The notes under the pieces are model-generated. The model was not told the DNA's origin and ran no database searches. It saw only the letters and a list, made by a program, of their open reading frames with translations. The position numbers were made by a program, and so were the translations under genes. Shown here one piece after another: positions 25,920 to 34,439 of a DNA stretch of 64,000 nucleotides (the stretch's first letter is position 1; each line of letters begins with the position of its first letter). Origin of the DNA: Bradyrhizobium sp. ARR65 (GTDB taxonomy: Bacteria; Pseudomonadota; Alphaproteobacteria; Rhizobiales; Xanthobacteraceae). The stretch covers positions 122,501-186,500 of the forward strand of contig NZ_AWZU01000001.1 of the NCBI RefSeq assembly GCF_000472385.1, written 5' to 3'.

Positions 25920-26927
25920 CTACCCGGAAAAGTCACGGCCTTTGCAAATTGGCGCTGACTGCGGCGGCGGTTCGGGATGATCCCCTCTATATTGAGCAAG
26001 AATCGGCTCGAGGATCTGTTTCGGCCAGAATTTCGGAGACCCGATCTGCTTTAGGCAGAACGCGTTCCAATACAGCCCGGCGCGCGGCAGCGGCTGATGA
26101 GCTGCAACCGCTTGCGCGACAGCTTCAACGTCGCGAGATTCAGGATAAATGTAGACCGTCGTCGGGTTGTCCTTCAGCAGTGGGATGATTTGTCCGGCGT
26201 CAGATTGCGACCAACTCGTACAGCCATCGCTGCGTCCGCCCGAGTAGTCCACCAGAGACCCGAATGGAACGTAACCGTCCTGGTTCGCGTATGGGCTGTG
26301 CGGATCCTTTCGAAGACATACGCCTTTCAACGCGACGGCAGCATGTCCGCCGATGGCGCGCTGCCTGGCGTTGGCTGTCTCACCTTCCCCATCGAATTGA
26401 ACAAACGAGCGCATCAGCGCCGCATCTTGTTTTGTTGAAACACGATAATATCCCTTGAAAGACGTTTTCGTCTCTCCCGTGAGATAAGCGCCGCCGGCCG
26501 TCAGGTTCGAATCCATCGCGTTGCCGAAATTCTTCGCGCACTCTCTTCCATTCGAGAAATCCGCGATACCCCTCAAATGGCGACCGCTGCCGTGACCCGC
26601 GGAGATCGCACGAAAAGATCGATCGGCCTCGCAAATAACGTAAAACCGCTTCCCCAATCTGCCGTCGGTCAAATCGTTGGGGCGCGTCGCGTCCATGGCC
26701 AAATAACACGGATTCTTGACGACCCCCTCCTTCACCTTTCGCAGGTAGAGGGCGCGTGCCCTCTGTAGCACCACCTGCGCGATCTGCCCGTCGCCTTCGC
26801 CGATATGGCCCCGCAACCAAGCCGGAACCTCCGGCGACTGCTCTGCTGCAAACGAACAAACCGATGCCAGCGTTGCGATCGCCAGACCGAGGCTAACCTC
26901 GCTAAGGAAGCGCAATCCTGACCGCAA
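25920..26927 (-). CDS. Murein L,D-transpeptidase catalytic-domain-like exported protein
   Basis: The 335-residue protein has an N-terminal signal (SLGLAIATLASVCSFAAEQ). The core shows YLTGETKTSFKGYYRV, a conserved His (RAIGGHAAVALKG) and GGRSDGCTSWSQ, with Ser and Cys placed as in the YkuD-like catalytic motif (HG... S.GC). The likely role is cross-linking or editing of peptidoglycan in the periplasm. The start is TTG at 26927, with GGAG eight bases upstream; a stop codon lies just before in this frame, so no longer version exists. It is 80 bases upstream of the znuB stop, on the same strand. Confidence 0.75.
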   Translation of the reverse strand: MRSGLRFLSEVSLGLAIATLASVCSFAAEQSPEVPAWLRGHIGEGDGQIAQVVLQRARALYLRKVKEGVVKNPCYLAMDATRPNDLTDGRLGKRFYVICEADRSFRAISAGHGSGRHLRGIADFSNGRECAKNFGNAMDSNLTAGGAYLTGETKTSFKGYYRVSTKQDAALMRSFVQFDGEGETANARQRAIGGHAAVALKGVCLRKDPHSPYANQDGYVPFGSLVDYSGGRSDGCTSWSQSDAGQIIPLLKDNPTTVYIYPESRDVEAVAQAVAAHQPLPRAGLYWNAFCLKQIGSPKFWPKQILEPILAQYRGDHPEPPPQSAPICKGRDFSG

Positions 26928-27006
26928 GGGAACATCTCCATTTCATAAACAGAGGATGGATTGCCCGAGCCGGAAGTTCTGGATGCCGACTCGAAGCAGG
27001 GTCTGA

Positions 27007-27822
27007 TCAGAGCCGTGGGCTCGATTTCCTCATCTTCAGTTGTTCCAACGGAACGCGCGTGACGAAATAGCCAAGCGCGCTCAACAACGCGATGCAGAAG
27101 CTGACCGGCCAGTCCGTATCATAGGCAATGATGATGCCGAGCCAAGCCTCCGCCAGCGCGACGACCGCCGATAGAACAATTCCGCTCCAAAGCCCGGTCA
27201 CAAGCCGCTGGGCGGTTGCCGGCGGCCCCACCATGAGGCTGAAGACCAGAAGAATGCCGACGATCTGGGCGCTTTCCGAGACTCCAACAGCGACGATCGC
27301 GAGGAAGGCGGTGGATACGAAGCCCACTGGAACGCCTTTGGCCTCGGCAAGCTCCGGCTGAAGGCTGGCAAAGATGAGTGGCCGCATGATCGCGGCCAGA
27401 GCCGCCAGCGTGATCAGGCCCATCACGACGAGCGCCATGATCATCGGCCGGTCAACCGCAAGCACATTGCCGAAGAGCAGCGAGGTGGCCTGGACTGCGA
27501 ACGCCGTGTAGTAATGCAGAAACAGAAGCCCGAAGCCAAGCGCGAGCGACAAGACGACGCCGACGGCCACGTCGCGGCCACTGACGCGCTCGCCCATCAT
27601 TCCCATGCCGATGCCGGCAGCAACCGTGAGCCCGACAAGTCCCCAGATCGGGGCCAACCCGATCAAGATTGCACCGGTCGCGCCGGCGAAACCGATATGC
27701 CCCAGTGCGTGACCGGCGAAGGTTTGTCCCCGTAGCACGAGGAAATAACCCACCAGACCCGAGACGACAGCCGCGACTCCGGCAGCTGCAAAGGCGTTTC
27801 TCATGAAATCGTAGTCAAGCAT
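27007..27822 (-). CDS. znuB: Zinc/manganese ABC transporter permease
   Basis: This 271-residue ABC-3 family permease has about eight membrane helices and the typical segments GQTFAGHALGHIGFAGA and VGILLVFSLMVGPPATA. It would form the channel for zinc taken up with ZnuA and ZnuC. ATG at 27822 overlaps the end of znuC by eight bases. It is the last gene of the long minus-strand string that starts behind the Zur-type operator at 32892. Metal choice (zinc rather than manganese) is inferred from that context. Confidence 0.9.
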   Translation of the reverse strand: MLDYDFMRNAFAAAGVAAVVSGLVGYFLVLRGQTFAGHALGHIGFAGATGAILIGLAPIWGLVGLTVAAGIGMGMMGERVSGRDVAVGVVLSLALGFGLLFLHYYTAFAVQATSLLFGNVLAVDRPMIMALVVMGLITLAALAAIMRPLIFASLQPELAEAKGVPVGFVSTAFLAIVAVGVSESAQIVGILLVFSLMVGPPATAQRLVTGLWSGIVLSAVVALAEAWLGIIIAYDTDWPVSFCIALLSALGYFVTRVPLEQLKMRKSSPRL

Positions 27823-28642
27823 GGCGTTGACGATCGCGGCTGTGCGCATGATCGGCATGCAGATGGTCGTGGTGCTCGATATGCCGGCCGCGGGAAAGTA
27901 CGAAGACGTGACCGTCAGCGTGCACGACGTCGATATCCGAGCCATAGAGTTTGGACAACACGGGAGACGTCACCACCTCCGCCACCGTCCCCAATGCCGC
28001 GCGCCCATTGCCGAGATAGAGCACACGATCGAGCGCACCGATCAGCTGATTGAGTTCGTGCGCGCTGAATAAAACGGTTATATTGCGCTCCCCCGCGAAG
28101 CGTCCGACCAGTTCGATGATCGTTTCCTGATAGCGCTGGTCAAGGCTGATCAGCGGCTCATCGAGCAACAGCAGTCCCGGCTCGCCAAGCAGTGCTTGAG
28201 CCAGCAGCAGCCGTTGGCGCTCACCGCCTGACATGTCCGTCAGCGGGCGCCCGGCCAAGTCAACAGCCCCCACAGCCGCGAGTGATTCATCGATCATCTT
28301 GCGGTCAACGTGCCCAAGCTTCGGCAGACCCCATCGACCGCCGCGAACGGAGCTCGCGATGAAGTCTAACCCGCGCACATGCAACTCCGGCGCCACAGTG
28401 CGGACCTGCGGAACGTAACCAATGAGGGCATCGCCGCGCCGCGGCGTACGGCCGAACACGCGGATGTTTCCTGCGCTGGGCCGCAGAAGTCCGAGGATGG
28501 CGCGCATCAGTGTGGTCTTGCCAGCTCCATTGGGACCAAGGACACCGATGAATTCACCGCCTTTGATCGCGAGGCTGATGTCCGCCAAAACGAGATGGTT
28601 GCCGATCCGAAGTGTTGCCTGGTCGAATTCGACGACGTTCAT
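27815..28642 (-). CDS. znuC: Zinc ABC transporter ATP-binding protein
   Basis: The 275-residue ATPase has Walker A GPNGAGKTT, the Q-loop in YVPQVRT, signature MSGGERQR, Walker B LLLLDEP and the switch His in FSAHEL. Its C-terminal 25 residues are His-rich (HIEHHDHLHADHAH), a feature of zinc-handling ZnuC proteins that may sense or buffer zinc. Its start shares one base with the znuA stop (TGATG), and its end overlaps znuB, so the three are tightly coupled. Confidence 0.93.
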   Translation of the reverse strand: MNVVEFDQATLRIGNHLVLADISLAIKGGEFIGVLGPNGAGKTTLMRAILGLLRPSAGNIRVFGRTPRRGDALIGYVPQVRTVAPELHVRGLDFIASSVRGGRWGLPKLGHVDRKMIDESLAAVGAVDLAGRPLTDMSGGERQRLLLAQALLGEPGLLLLDEPLISLDQRYQETIIELVGRFAGERNITVLFSAHELNQLIGALDRVLYLGNGRAALGTVAEVVTSPVLSKLYGSDIDVVHADGHVFVLSRGRHIEHHDHLHADHAHSRDRQRHA

Positions 28643-29520
28643 CAGGGCTTTCCGGCCAGTGCGTTTTCAGTCATGTCGAGCTGCGTCAGCATCCAATTTT
28701 GGTATGACAGTGTGGGCGGGGTGGTCTCTGTGACGCCCACGACTGCAACACCGGATTTGTGCGCAAGGTCAACGATATGCTGAACCAAATTATCCGATGC
28801 CTGCTTGTTGAAGAACAGGACGCGCGCATTGTGTCGCTCCAAGTCCTGCTCAAAGCCAGCAACATCGCTGGCGCTTGGCTCGGTGTTGTTCATGACGGCA
28901 AGCTGAAATCTCTGATTGAGCATCGTTAGATGTAACGCGGCCGCCATGTAGCCGAAAACCGGCTCTGTAGCAGTGACTGGGGTACCTTCATATTTATTAC
29001 GAATGGAGGCGATTTTTGCGTCCAGTGGCTGGAGTGAGGCTAAAAATGAGTTGAGGCGCGAATTGTAGTCGTCTGAATGAGCGGAATCAGCGGCGACAAA
29101 CGCGGCAGCGACCGCTTTCGCGACCGCAGGCATCGTGGCCGGATCGTACCAGAGATGCGGATTGTCACCGGCCGCCTTATGCATGAGATCTGCAGCTACG
29201 ATCACGACGCGCCCGGACTCTGGCGCGGCCTTGAGGAGCCCGCTCATCCATGGGTCGTATTGAATGCCGTTTAGGATCACAACTTGGGCTGCGGCCAATT
29301 CGCGAACGATGGAGGGGGATGTTTCGAACAGGTGTGGATCCTGATCGGGACTGCTCAGGATGCTGGTGACAGACACTCTGTCGCCGCCGATCTGTTGCGC
29401 GACGTCGCCATAGAAGTTCTCGGCCGCGACGACCGCGATCTTCTCGTCGGCGGCGCGCGCGCTCATGAAGGCGCCTAGCATGATGAGCGCGGCCACGATA
29501 CCAATGCAAATCTTTCTCAT
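28642..29520 (-). CDS. znuA: Zinc ABC transporter substrate-binding protein
   Basis: The 292-residue protein has a signal peptide ending ARA near residue 23 and belongs to the cluster 9 metal-binding proteins. Likely ligands are His63 in DPHLFE, the His of NPHLWYD, and Glu in TATEPVFGYM where many family members have His; the acidic ligand would be in the C-terminal lobe. There is no long His-rich loop, unlike classical ZnuA. It overlaps the 106-residue gene before it by ATGA. It would deliver zinc to ZnuBC in the periplasm. Confidence 0.9.
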   Translation of the reverse strand: MRKICIGIVAALIMLGAFMSARAADEKIAVVAAENFYGDVAQQIGGDRVSVTSILSSPDQDPHLFETSPSIVRELAAAQVVILNGIQYDPWMSGLLKAAPESGRVVIVAADLMHKAAGDNPHLWYDPATMPAVAKAVAAAFVAADSAHSDDYNSRLNSFLASLQPLDAKIASIRNKYEGTPVTATEPVFGYMAAALHLTMLNQRFQLAVMNNTEPSASDVAGFEQDLERHNARVLFFNKQASDNLVQHIVDLAHKSGVAVVGVTETTPPTLSYQNWMLTQLDMTENALAGKP

Positions 29521-29837
29521 GATTCCTGGTCTTTTGATTCAGCACCCTTCTTGGATAAGAAGGTCGGTTCGAATGCTGTCTTGAGCTCGTCAGCGGTCAC
29601 ATCGGGGATCGACTTGTGAAATCTTGCGATGCATGGCTTGTCCCGCTGGCCCAAGATCGCGATGACAGTTTCCACATCAGGACATCCAGGCTCACGACAG
29701 GACAGTTCTGTCACAGAGACCGTGACATCCTCGGACAACCCAAGCAGCTTCCGCGTCTGCAACTTAAGTCGCTGAACCGCTTCGGGATAGCCGGTTCTTT
29801 GGGCTCGCCGACCCAAAGCAAAAGCAGCCTTTGACAT
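29517..29837 (-). CDS. Uncharacterised 106-residue protein coupled to znuA
   Basis: This soluble protein starts at ATG 29837 and overlaps znuA by ATGA. It contains TELSCREPGCPDVETVIAIL, with two Cys five residues apart, and a third Cys in KPCIARFHKS. I do not recognise a named family. The fixed position before znuA in the zinc-starvation string suggests a role in zinc allocation or in helping the transporter. The Cys and His residues could bind metal. Confidence 0.78.
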   Translation of the reverse strand: MSKAAFALGRRAQRTGYPEAVQRLKLQTRKLLGLSEDVTVSVTELSCREPGCPDVETVIAILGQRDKPCIARFHKSIPDVTADELKTAFEPTFLSKKGAESKDQES

Positions 29838-29939
29838 GGGCGAGCCTCCAAATTGATCTGCGATTTATCCTGGGTCGCTCGGCATGACAGACGAAGTCCC
29901 AGTCATGCCGAGATTGCGGCCGCCTCAAGGGGGCTGGCG

Positions 29940-30920
29940 TCAATGACTCGACCTCTGACAGCGCTTGAAGCCGTCCTTCAGAACATCCTCCGGCAAATCG
30001 CGGCCAATGAAGACCAGCCGGCTCGTCCTTTGCTCGTCGGGCTTCCAGGGGCGCTGATGGTCGCCTTCGAGCAACATGTGAACACCCTGAACGACGAAGC
30101 GGTCAGGATCATCTTCGAATTGGATAATGCCCTTGAGGCGTAGAATGTCGGTGCCAAATTGCTGGGTAACCTGCTGGATCCACGGCAAGAATTTCTGGGG
30201 ACCGAGCGGCGCCTCAGCCGTCAAAGACAGGCTCTTGACGTGGCTATCGTGCTCATGATCGTGAACTTCGTTGAGAAAGTCGGGCTCGAACTCGAGAACC
30301 CTGTTGAGATCGAACGCATTCCGATCCAGGACCTTTTCGAGGTCGAGCGCACACCGTTCGGTGCGATGTATCACGGCGTAGGGATTGATAGAGCGAATAC
30401 GCGCTTCGATCACCTGGATGTCGGGTTCCGAGACCAGATCGGTCTTGTTGAGTAAGACCACATCGGCGAATGCAATCTGCTCTTGCGCCTCGTGCGCGTG
30501 ATCGATTTCACCCAGCAGATGCTTCGCGTCGATCACCGTGACGATGGCGTCGAGCTTGGTGTTGCGGCGAACGTCGTCATCGACGAGAAAAGTTTGCGCG
30601 ACGGGCGCCGGATCGGCAAGCCCGGTGGTTTCGACGATGATCCCGTCGAACTTTCCACGACGCTTCATGAGCCCTTCGAGAATCCTGATAAGATCGCCCC
30701 GAACGGTGCAGCAAATGCACCCGTTGTTCATCTCAAAGATCTCCTCGTCCGCGTTGACGATGAGATCATTGTCGATTCCGACTTCGCCGAATTCATTCAC
30801 GATCACTGCGTAGCGCCTGCCATGTGTCTCCGTCAAAATTCGGTTCAACAAGGTCGTTTTGCCTGCACCGAGGTATCCGGTGAGAACGGTAACGGGAGTC
30901 TGTGCGGCCGTATTGCTCAT
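29940..30920 (-). CDS. COG0523 (CobW-like) GTPase, zinc metallochaperone type
   Basis: The 326-residue protein has the P-loop GYLGAGKTTLLN, the metal-site CxCC motif in NNGCICCTVRGD, the Walker B region ETTGLADP and the guanine-specificity motif NKTD. A His-rich linker (HDHEHDSH) precedes the CobW C-terminal domain with LRLKGIIQFEDDP. COG0523 proteins near Zur sites act as zinc chaperones (ZNG1/YeiR type). ATG at 30920 has AAGGA upstream. It is the third COG0523 gene in the string, counted from the operator. Confidence 0.92.
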   Translation of the reverse strand: MSNTAAQTPVTVLTGYLGAGKTTLLNRILTETHGRRYAVIVNEFGEVGIDNDLIVNADEEIFEMNNGCICCTVRGDLIRILEGLMKRRGKFDGIIVETTGLADPAPVAQTFLVDDDVRRNTKLDAIVTVIDAKHLLGEIDHAHEAQEQIAFADVVLLNKTDLVSEPDIQVIEARIRSINPYAVIHRTERCALDLEKVLDRNAFDLNRVLEFEPDFLNEVHDHEHDSHVKSLSLTAEAPLGPQKFLPWIQQVTQQFGTDILRLKGIIQFEDDPDRFVVQGVHMLLEGDHQRPWKPDEQRTSRLVFIGRDLPEDVLKDGFKRCQRSSH

Positions 30921-30931
30921 ACGTCGTCCTT

Positions 30932-32164
30932 TCAGTGGGTGGTACCTGTCGAAGTCGGAATCGCGGGGGCGGAGTTGAATTCCAGGTGAGCTACCGCGCC
31001 ATCGTGGAACGTGTGCAAGAGGACCGCGACAAGCGCAGCACCGAGCGCGCTCAGGCCAAGGACTGTAGCCACCATCCGCGCTTTTGCGCGCGCCGAAATA
31101 CCCGTGATCGCGGTAAACAGACTTTTGACGACGGAGCCGTCGAGATTGTGAGTGATGACGACGATCCGCGTGCGTCGATCGTCCGACGGCCATGCCGGCA
31201 ACCGGTATTGATAGATGACATGCTGAACGCCATGGATCACGAGCGGCCGCTCGGGATCGTCCTCAAGTCCAATAAGCCCCTTGAGCCGCAGCATCTGCGG
31301 TCCGGCCACCGTGTTGAGCAGATCAACGAAGCTTGCGAGATTGCGTGCCGATACAAGACGGTTTTCGACCAATGCCACGCTCTGTATGCCGGCCGCGGAA
31401 TGACGGTTTGCGTCCATGACATTGTCGTGAGATGGGCTATCGTCAGCCAAGGCTTGCTCCAAGGCCAGCCAGCCTTCGACGTCGGACCCCAGCTCGGAAG
31501 GAACATAGCGACGAGGCACAAAAACGCTGGCGAGGTCGAATTCGGTCCCGTGACGATCCACGATGGCTGCGGCTGGGTTGATTTGGCTGAGCATCTGCAG
31601 CAGATCCGACGGGCGGGCATTCGCTCTGGGCTCGGTGTTGATATCGGTCTTGGTGAGCACGATGAGGTCTGCAAAGGCGACCTGCTTCATGCATTCGAAG
31701 TGCCGCTCCAGCGTTCCGTGCGCCATCGTCACGTCGACCGCGCAGACGACGCCGGACAATTGGAAATGGCCTGCCACGACCTGAGCGCGATACCCGGCTC
31801 CCGGAACGCTGCCCATTGTGATCTGATTGATGATGGGGGCGGGGTCTGCGAGCCCGGTCGTCTCGACGATCACGCGCTTGAATGGCGGCACCGCATTGCT
31901 ATCCAGCGCATCGTAGAGTTCAAACAGGGCGGTTCTGATGTCGCTGCTCGCGGTGCAGCAGAGACATCCCGTCGTTGTCACCATCAGCTCTCGCTGGTTG
32001 ACGTGAACGAGATCGTGATCAATCGAGATGTCGCCAAACTCGTTGATGATGACCGCGGTATCTGCGAAGGCATCGCTCGCCAGAAGCTCATTGAGCAATG
32101 TGGACTTTCCCGCGCCCAAAAAGCCGGTGAGGATCGTCACCGGTATCGGTTCATCGAATTTCAT
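30932..32164 (-). CDS. COG0523 GTPase with C-terminal membrane helix
   Basis: The 410-residue protein has GFLGAGKSTLLN, TTGCLCCTAS (CxCC), VETTGLADP and TKTD, so the GTPase part is intact. The CobW C-terminal domain contains LRLKGLIGLEDDPERP. Unlike typical members it ends with a hydrophobic helix (MVATVLGLSALGAALVAVLL, about residues 365-385) and a short His-containing tail, which would anchor it in the inner membrane. It overlaps the gene before it by four bases and ends 11 bases before the next COG0523 gene. Zinc delivery at the membrane is a plausible but unproven role. Confidence 0.9.
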   Translation of the reverse strand: MKFDEPIPVTILTGFLGAGKSTLLNELLASDAFADTAVIINEFGDISIDHDLVHVNQRELMVTTTGCLCCTASSDIRTALFELYDALDSNAVPPFKRVIVETTGLADPAPIINQITMGSVPGAGYRAQVVAGHFQLSGVVCAVDVTMAHGTLERHFECMKQVAFADLIVLTKTDINTEPRANARPSDLLQMLSQINPAAAIVDRHGTEFDLASVFVPRRYVPSELGSDVEGWLALEQALADDSPSHDNVMDANRHSAAGIQSVALVENRLVSARNLASFVDLLNTVAGPQMLRLKGLIGLEDDPERPLVIHGVQHVIYQYRLPAWPSDDRRTRIVVITHNLDGSVVKSLFTAITGISARAKARMVATVLGLSALGAALVAVLLHTFHDGAVAHLEFNSAPAIPTSTGTTH

Positions 32165-32661
32165 CGTCGACCGGTCGCTCGATCTCGAGACGCCTGAACG
32201 GCGGGGATTTTCGAACGACAGCCCGAAGAACCCGCCAGAGTCAAAATGGCAAGAAGGTCTCGCAGACAATCCTCGTTGAGATTCCTGGTGACGAGTGCAA
32301 TGCGGGTGCGGTGATCTTCGATGAGCCACTCGGTCAGAGGCAGCGCGCTGAACACATTCTGCTCGCCGTACAGCAGAACTGGTCCGGGCCAACCCTCGAC
32401 ACTTACGATCGCTTTGAGCTGCAGGAGATCAGTCCCGGCAAAACCTGTCAGGAGTTCAAGCCACGTACACAAGTCTTCGGCGGCGATTGGGCTTTCCAGA
32501 GTATGATGGTCGCTTCTGATCCGGGTGCGACGATCGATGTCATAACGGCCTGGCCCTTGCCGGAGAGTCTTCCTGTCGTGCCGATCGTGGCCGCTGGTCT
32601 GTCCGTCGTTCGGGGCAGCAGAATATCCGGCAAAGAACCAGCTTGGCGCATCGCTCGACAT
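32161..32661 (-). CDS. Headless COG0523 protein: CobW C-terminal domain only
   Basis: The 166-residue frame lacks any P-loop or CxCC motif but keeps a CobW C-terminal domain: LLTGFAGTDLLQLKAIVSVE, then GPVLLYGEQNVFSALPL and DHRTRIALVTRNLN. Its end overlaps the start of the next COG0523 gene by four bases. The start is uncertain: ATG at 32661 and one at 32754 are in frame, neither with a clear ribosome site. It may be a degraded gene or a stand-alone domain that partners the full GTPases. It is the first gene behind the Zur-type site at 32892. Confidence 0.65.
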   Translation of the reverse strand: MSSDAPSWFFAGYSAAPNDGQTSGHDRHDRKTLRQGPGRYDIDRRTRIRSDHHTLESPIAAEDLCTWLELLTGFAGTDLLQLKAIVSVEGWPGPVLLYGEQNVFSALPLTEWLIEDHRTRIALVTRNLNEDCLRDLLAILTLAGSSGCRSKIPAVQASRDRATGRR

Positions 32662-32891
32662 GCAGTCGCCGGGGACTTTCGTCTCACGTCTCCGAGCTCT
32701 CGTGAGCAACGAAAGACATGATGGCTCAGCTGTGTTTCGGCCAGGCAAAATCAAAACCTCACGCGAGACGCGGCGTCGCTGGGGACATGCGCGACACCGA
32801 ACAAGTGACGACCGCTAGGCTTCGCCTTCGGATCTTGCAATCAGCCGGCCGGTGCCTTGCGCAAGCATGACTCCAGCGGGCCGACGTTATA

Positions 32892-32911
32892 TGTTATGTT
32901 ATAACATTACA
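32892..32911. promoter_or_regulatory. Zur-type operator, site 1
   Basis: TGTTATGTTATAACATTACA differs at one position from the palindrome TGTAATGTTATAACATTACA built from the three sites in this region. It lies upstream of the minus-strand string from 32661 to 27007 and is its most likely zinc-responsive control site. The form agrees with known Zur boxes of proteobacteria. The remaining bases from 32755 to 33116 show no gene. Confidence 0.8.
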
Positions 32912-33116
32912 CTCGGCGAGGCAACAACCATTTGGGTCGTTGTTGTGGGCTCGGCTCGCGCCCGGTGGCCTAGCTGCGTGCCTTTGCGCAGGAGATCACC
33001 ACCTTCCCATGTGCTTTCAGCGCCATCTTAGCTATCGCCTGCCGGACGGTACCCGTCCCGCAAATGTCGGCCGCTCGCAGATCCCATTCAAACGTCCGGT
33101 GATGCAGACGCGTTAT

Positions 33117-33617
33117 TCACGGCCCGGATACGCCGGCGCATTTCGCGCACTCGCCCTCCACCTCAATGAGCGGGTGCCGGGGCCTGAAGCCGGCCGTTCT
33201 CGCAGCACCTCGCAAGCCGCGCGCAACCAGTTCAGAGGCTGTCTCCTGGACCGCGCCACACTGACTGCAAACCATAAAGACGACCGTCTCCCCTTCTTCA
33301 TGGCGATGATCGCAGGCGAAAAACGCCGAGCGGGAGGCCAGTCGGTGCACGCAGCCTGCCTCCTGCAGGAAATCGAGGGCGCGGTAGACCTGAACGGCCT
33401 GCATCTTCCGCGAACCGCTGAGTCTTTCGGCGATCTCGTACGCGGCCATTGGTCTCCCTGACGTCGCGAGCAATGCCAGAACGCGTTCGCGCGTTGGGGT
33501 GAACGACGTCCCTTTCGACGCCGCGTACGAGCGGGCACGACTCTGCACCGCCTCAGTGTCGACGGTATCACGACGCGCATGCGTGCAGGCTGCACCAGAC
33601 TGTGGATCGCGATGCAT
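33117..33617 (-). CDS. zur: Fur-family regulator, probably Zur
   Basis: The 166-residue protein has the Fur winged helix (SFTPTRERVLALLATSGRPMAAYEIAE split by the recognition part QAVQVYRALDFL) and two CxxC pairs, CSQCG and CAKC, that hold the structural zinc. The His-rich hinge CDHRHEEGE fits the regulatory metal site. Its setting among zinc uptake and COG0523 genes points to zinc, not iron. An operator of the same type as the other two lies 46 bases before its start, so it probably represses itself when zinc is plentiful. Confidence 0.88.
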   Translation of the reverse strand: MHRDPQSGAACTHARRDTVDTEAVQSRARSYAASKGTSFTPTRERVLALLATSGRPMAAYEIAERLSGSRKMQAVQVYRALDFLQEAGCVHRLASRSAFFACDHRHEEGETVVFMVCSQCGAVQETASELVARGLRGAARTAGFRPRHPLIEVEGECAKCAGVSGP

Positions 33618-33662
33618 TCACAATCTCTCGCCTTGACGACGGGTGCCGTCATATTCTAGCAA

Positions 33663-33682
33663 CTGAACGTTATAACATTACA
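33663..33682. promoter_or_regulatory. Zur-type operator, site 2
   Basis: CTGAACGTTATAACATTACA shares the 14 bases GTTATAACATTACA with site 1. It lies between zur (minus) and a 69-residue frame (plus) and can serve both. Confidence 0.78.
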
Positions 33683-33695
33683 TCCGAGAGTGTCC

Positions 33696-33905
33696 ATGAC
33701 GAAGCTTCGGATCGGGGGAGACGTCCACCTTCCCGGCTCGGTCCCATCGGAACTCCCGAATCGCAAGGAAACAGTCCGCGAGTTTTCCGCGACGGGGAAA
33801 ATCGTTTTCGGGGTCAACTTCAATACCAAGCGCCACGAACGAATCTACGACGCAGACAAGATATGGTCCGGGGAACATACTATCCTGGACTACGCCGAGA
33901 TCTGA
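33696..33905 (+). CDS. Uncharacterised 69-residue protein behind a Zur-type site
   Basis: The ATG at 33696 follows the second Zur-type site by 13 bases. The protein is soluble, mixed charge and contains GGDVHLPGSVPSE, GKIVFGVNFNTKRHE and DKIWSGEHTILDYAE. I do not recognise it. The close placement to the operator supports a zinc-controlled gene, but no good ribosome site is seen, so it could also be a remnant. Confidence 0.45.
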   Translation: MTKLRIGGDVHLPGSVPSELPNRKETVREFSATGKIVFGVNFNTKRHERIYDADKIWSGEHTILDYAEI

Positions 33906-33958
33906 GAAATGTGCGTCGCACAAGCAGTCCGGCGCGCTGCAACCGATCTGTGGTCGGA

Positions 33959-34429
33959 TCAACGTCGTCGTACCCACGAGCGACGGGATGATCGGGCTTG
34001 GCCGTCCATCGGAACGGCGTGAGCGGTTTCGCCGCTCGCCCTCCTGACGCAATCGTGGGAGCCAAGATCTCGGTTTCGAACGATCTCCACCCGACCGTGA
34101 TCATCGCAGTGGCCGCCGTGCGGATGGTGCAGATGACCGTCTACGAGATAGTCGACATGATCGCCGTGTGGAACCGCTTCGTGGCCACAGCCAGGACCAT
34201 GGACGTGAGCAGCATCGTGTCCGGAGCAGCGATGGGCGGGCGTGCAGCGATCCGGGTTCTTGTCGCTCACCTCAATGCGATGTTCGTCCACATGATCTGC
34301 GTGCGGATGGTGAAGATGACCATCGTGGAGATAATCTAGGTGGTTGCCATGCCGAATGGCGACGTGGCCGCAATGCGGTCCATTTACGTGGTCGTGGTTG
34401 GCGTGGTGCGGAAGATTGCAAGTGGTCAT
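33959..34429 (-). CDS. His-rich metal-binding protein with two repeats
   Basis: The 156-residue protein contains two copies of a His-rich unit of about 40 residues, one near residues 12-50 and one near 71-111. They share CGH.A..HG.H.DYL.DGHLHHPH followed by an acidic His-rich stretch. With about 35 His and several Cys it should bind many zinc ions and act as a store or chaperone. AAGGA lies six bases before the ATG. The last 45 residues are Arg- and Ser-rich and look unlike the rest, so the true C-terminus may have been lost by a frameshift. The gene starts at the very end of a phosphatase remnant. Confidence 0.75.
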   Translation of the reverse strand: MTTCNLPHHANHDHVNGPHCGHVAIRHGNHLDYLHDGHLHHPHADHVDEHRIEVSDKNPDRCTPAHRCSGHDAAHVHGPGCGHEAVPHGDHVDYLVDGHLHHPHGGHCDDHGRVEIVRNRDLGSHDCVRRASGETAHAVPMDGQARSSRRSWVRRR

Positions 34430-34439
34430 TCGATGTCCT

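Noticed and set aside
25229..26188. Plus-strand frame (319 codons) across the gene-poor region into the transpeptidase-like gene
   Set aside because: No motif, and its 3' part is antisense to the transpeptidase-like gene; composition is not coding-like.
30902..32197. Plus-strand frame (431 codons) over a COG0523 gene
   Set aside because: Antisense to a GTPase with all motifs; composition is that of a complement strand.
32940..33461. Plus-strand frame opposite zur
   Set aside because: Antisense to a complete Fur-family gene and lacking start signals.
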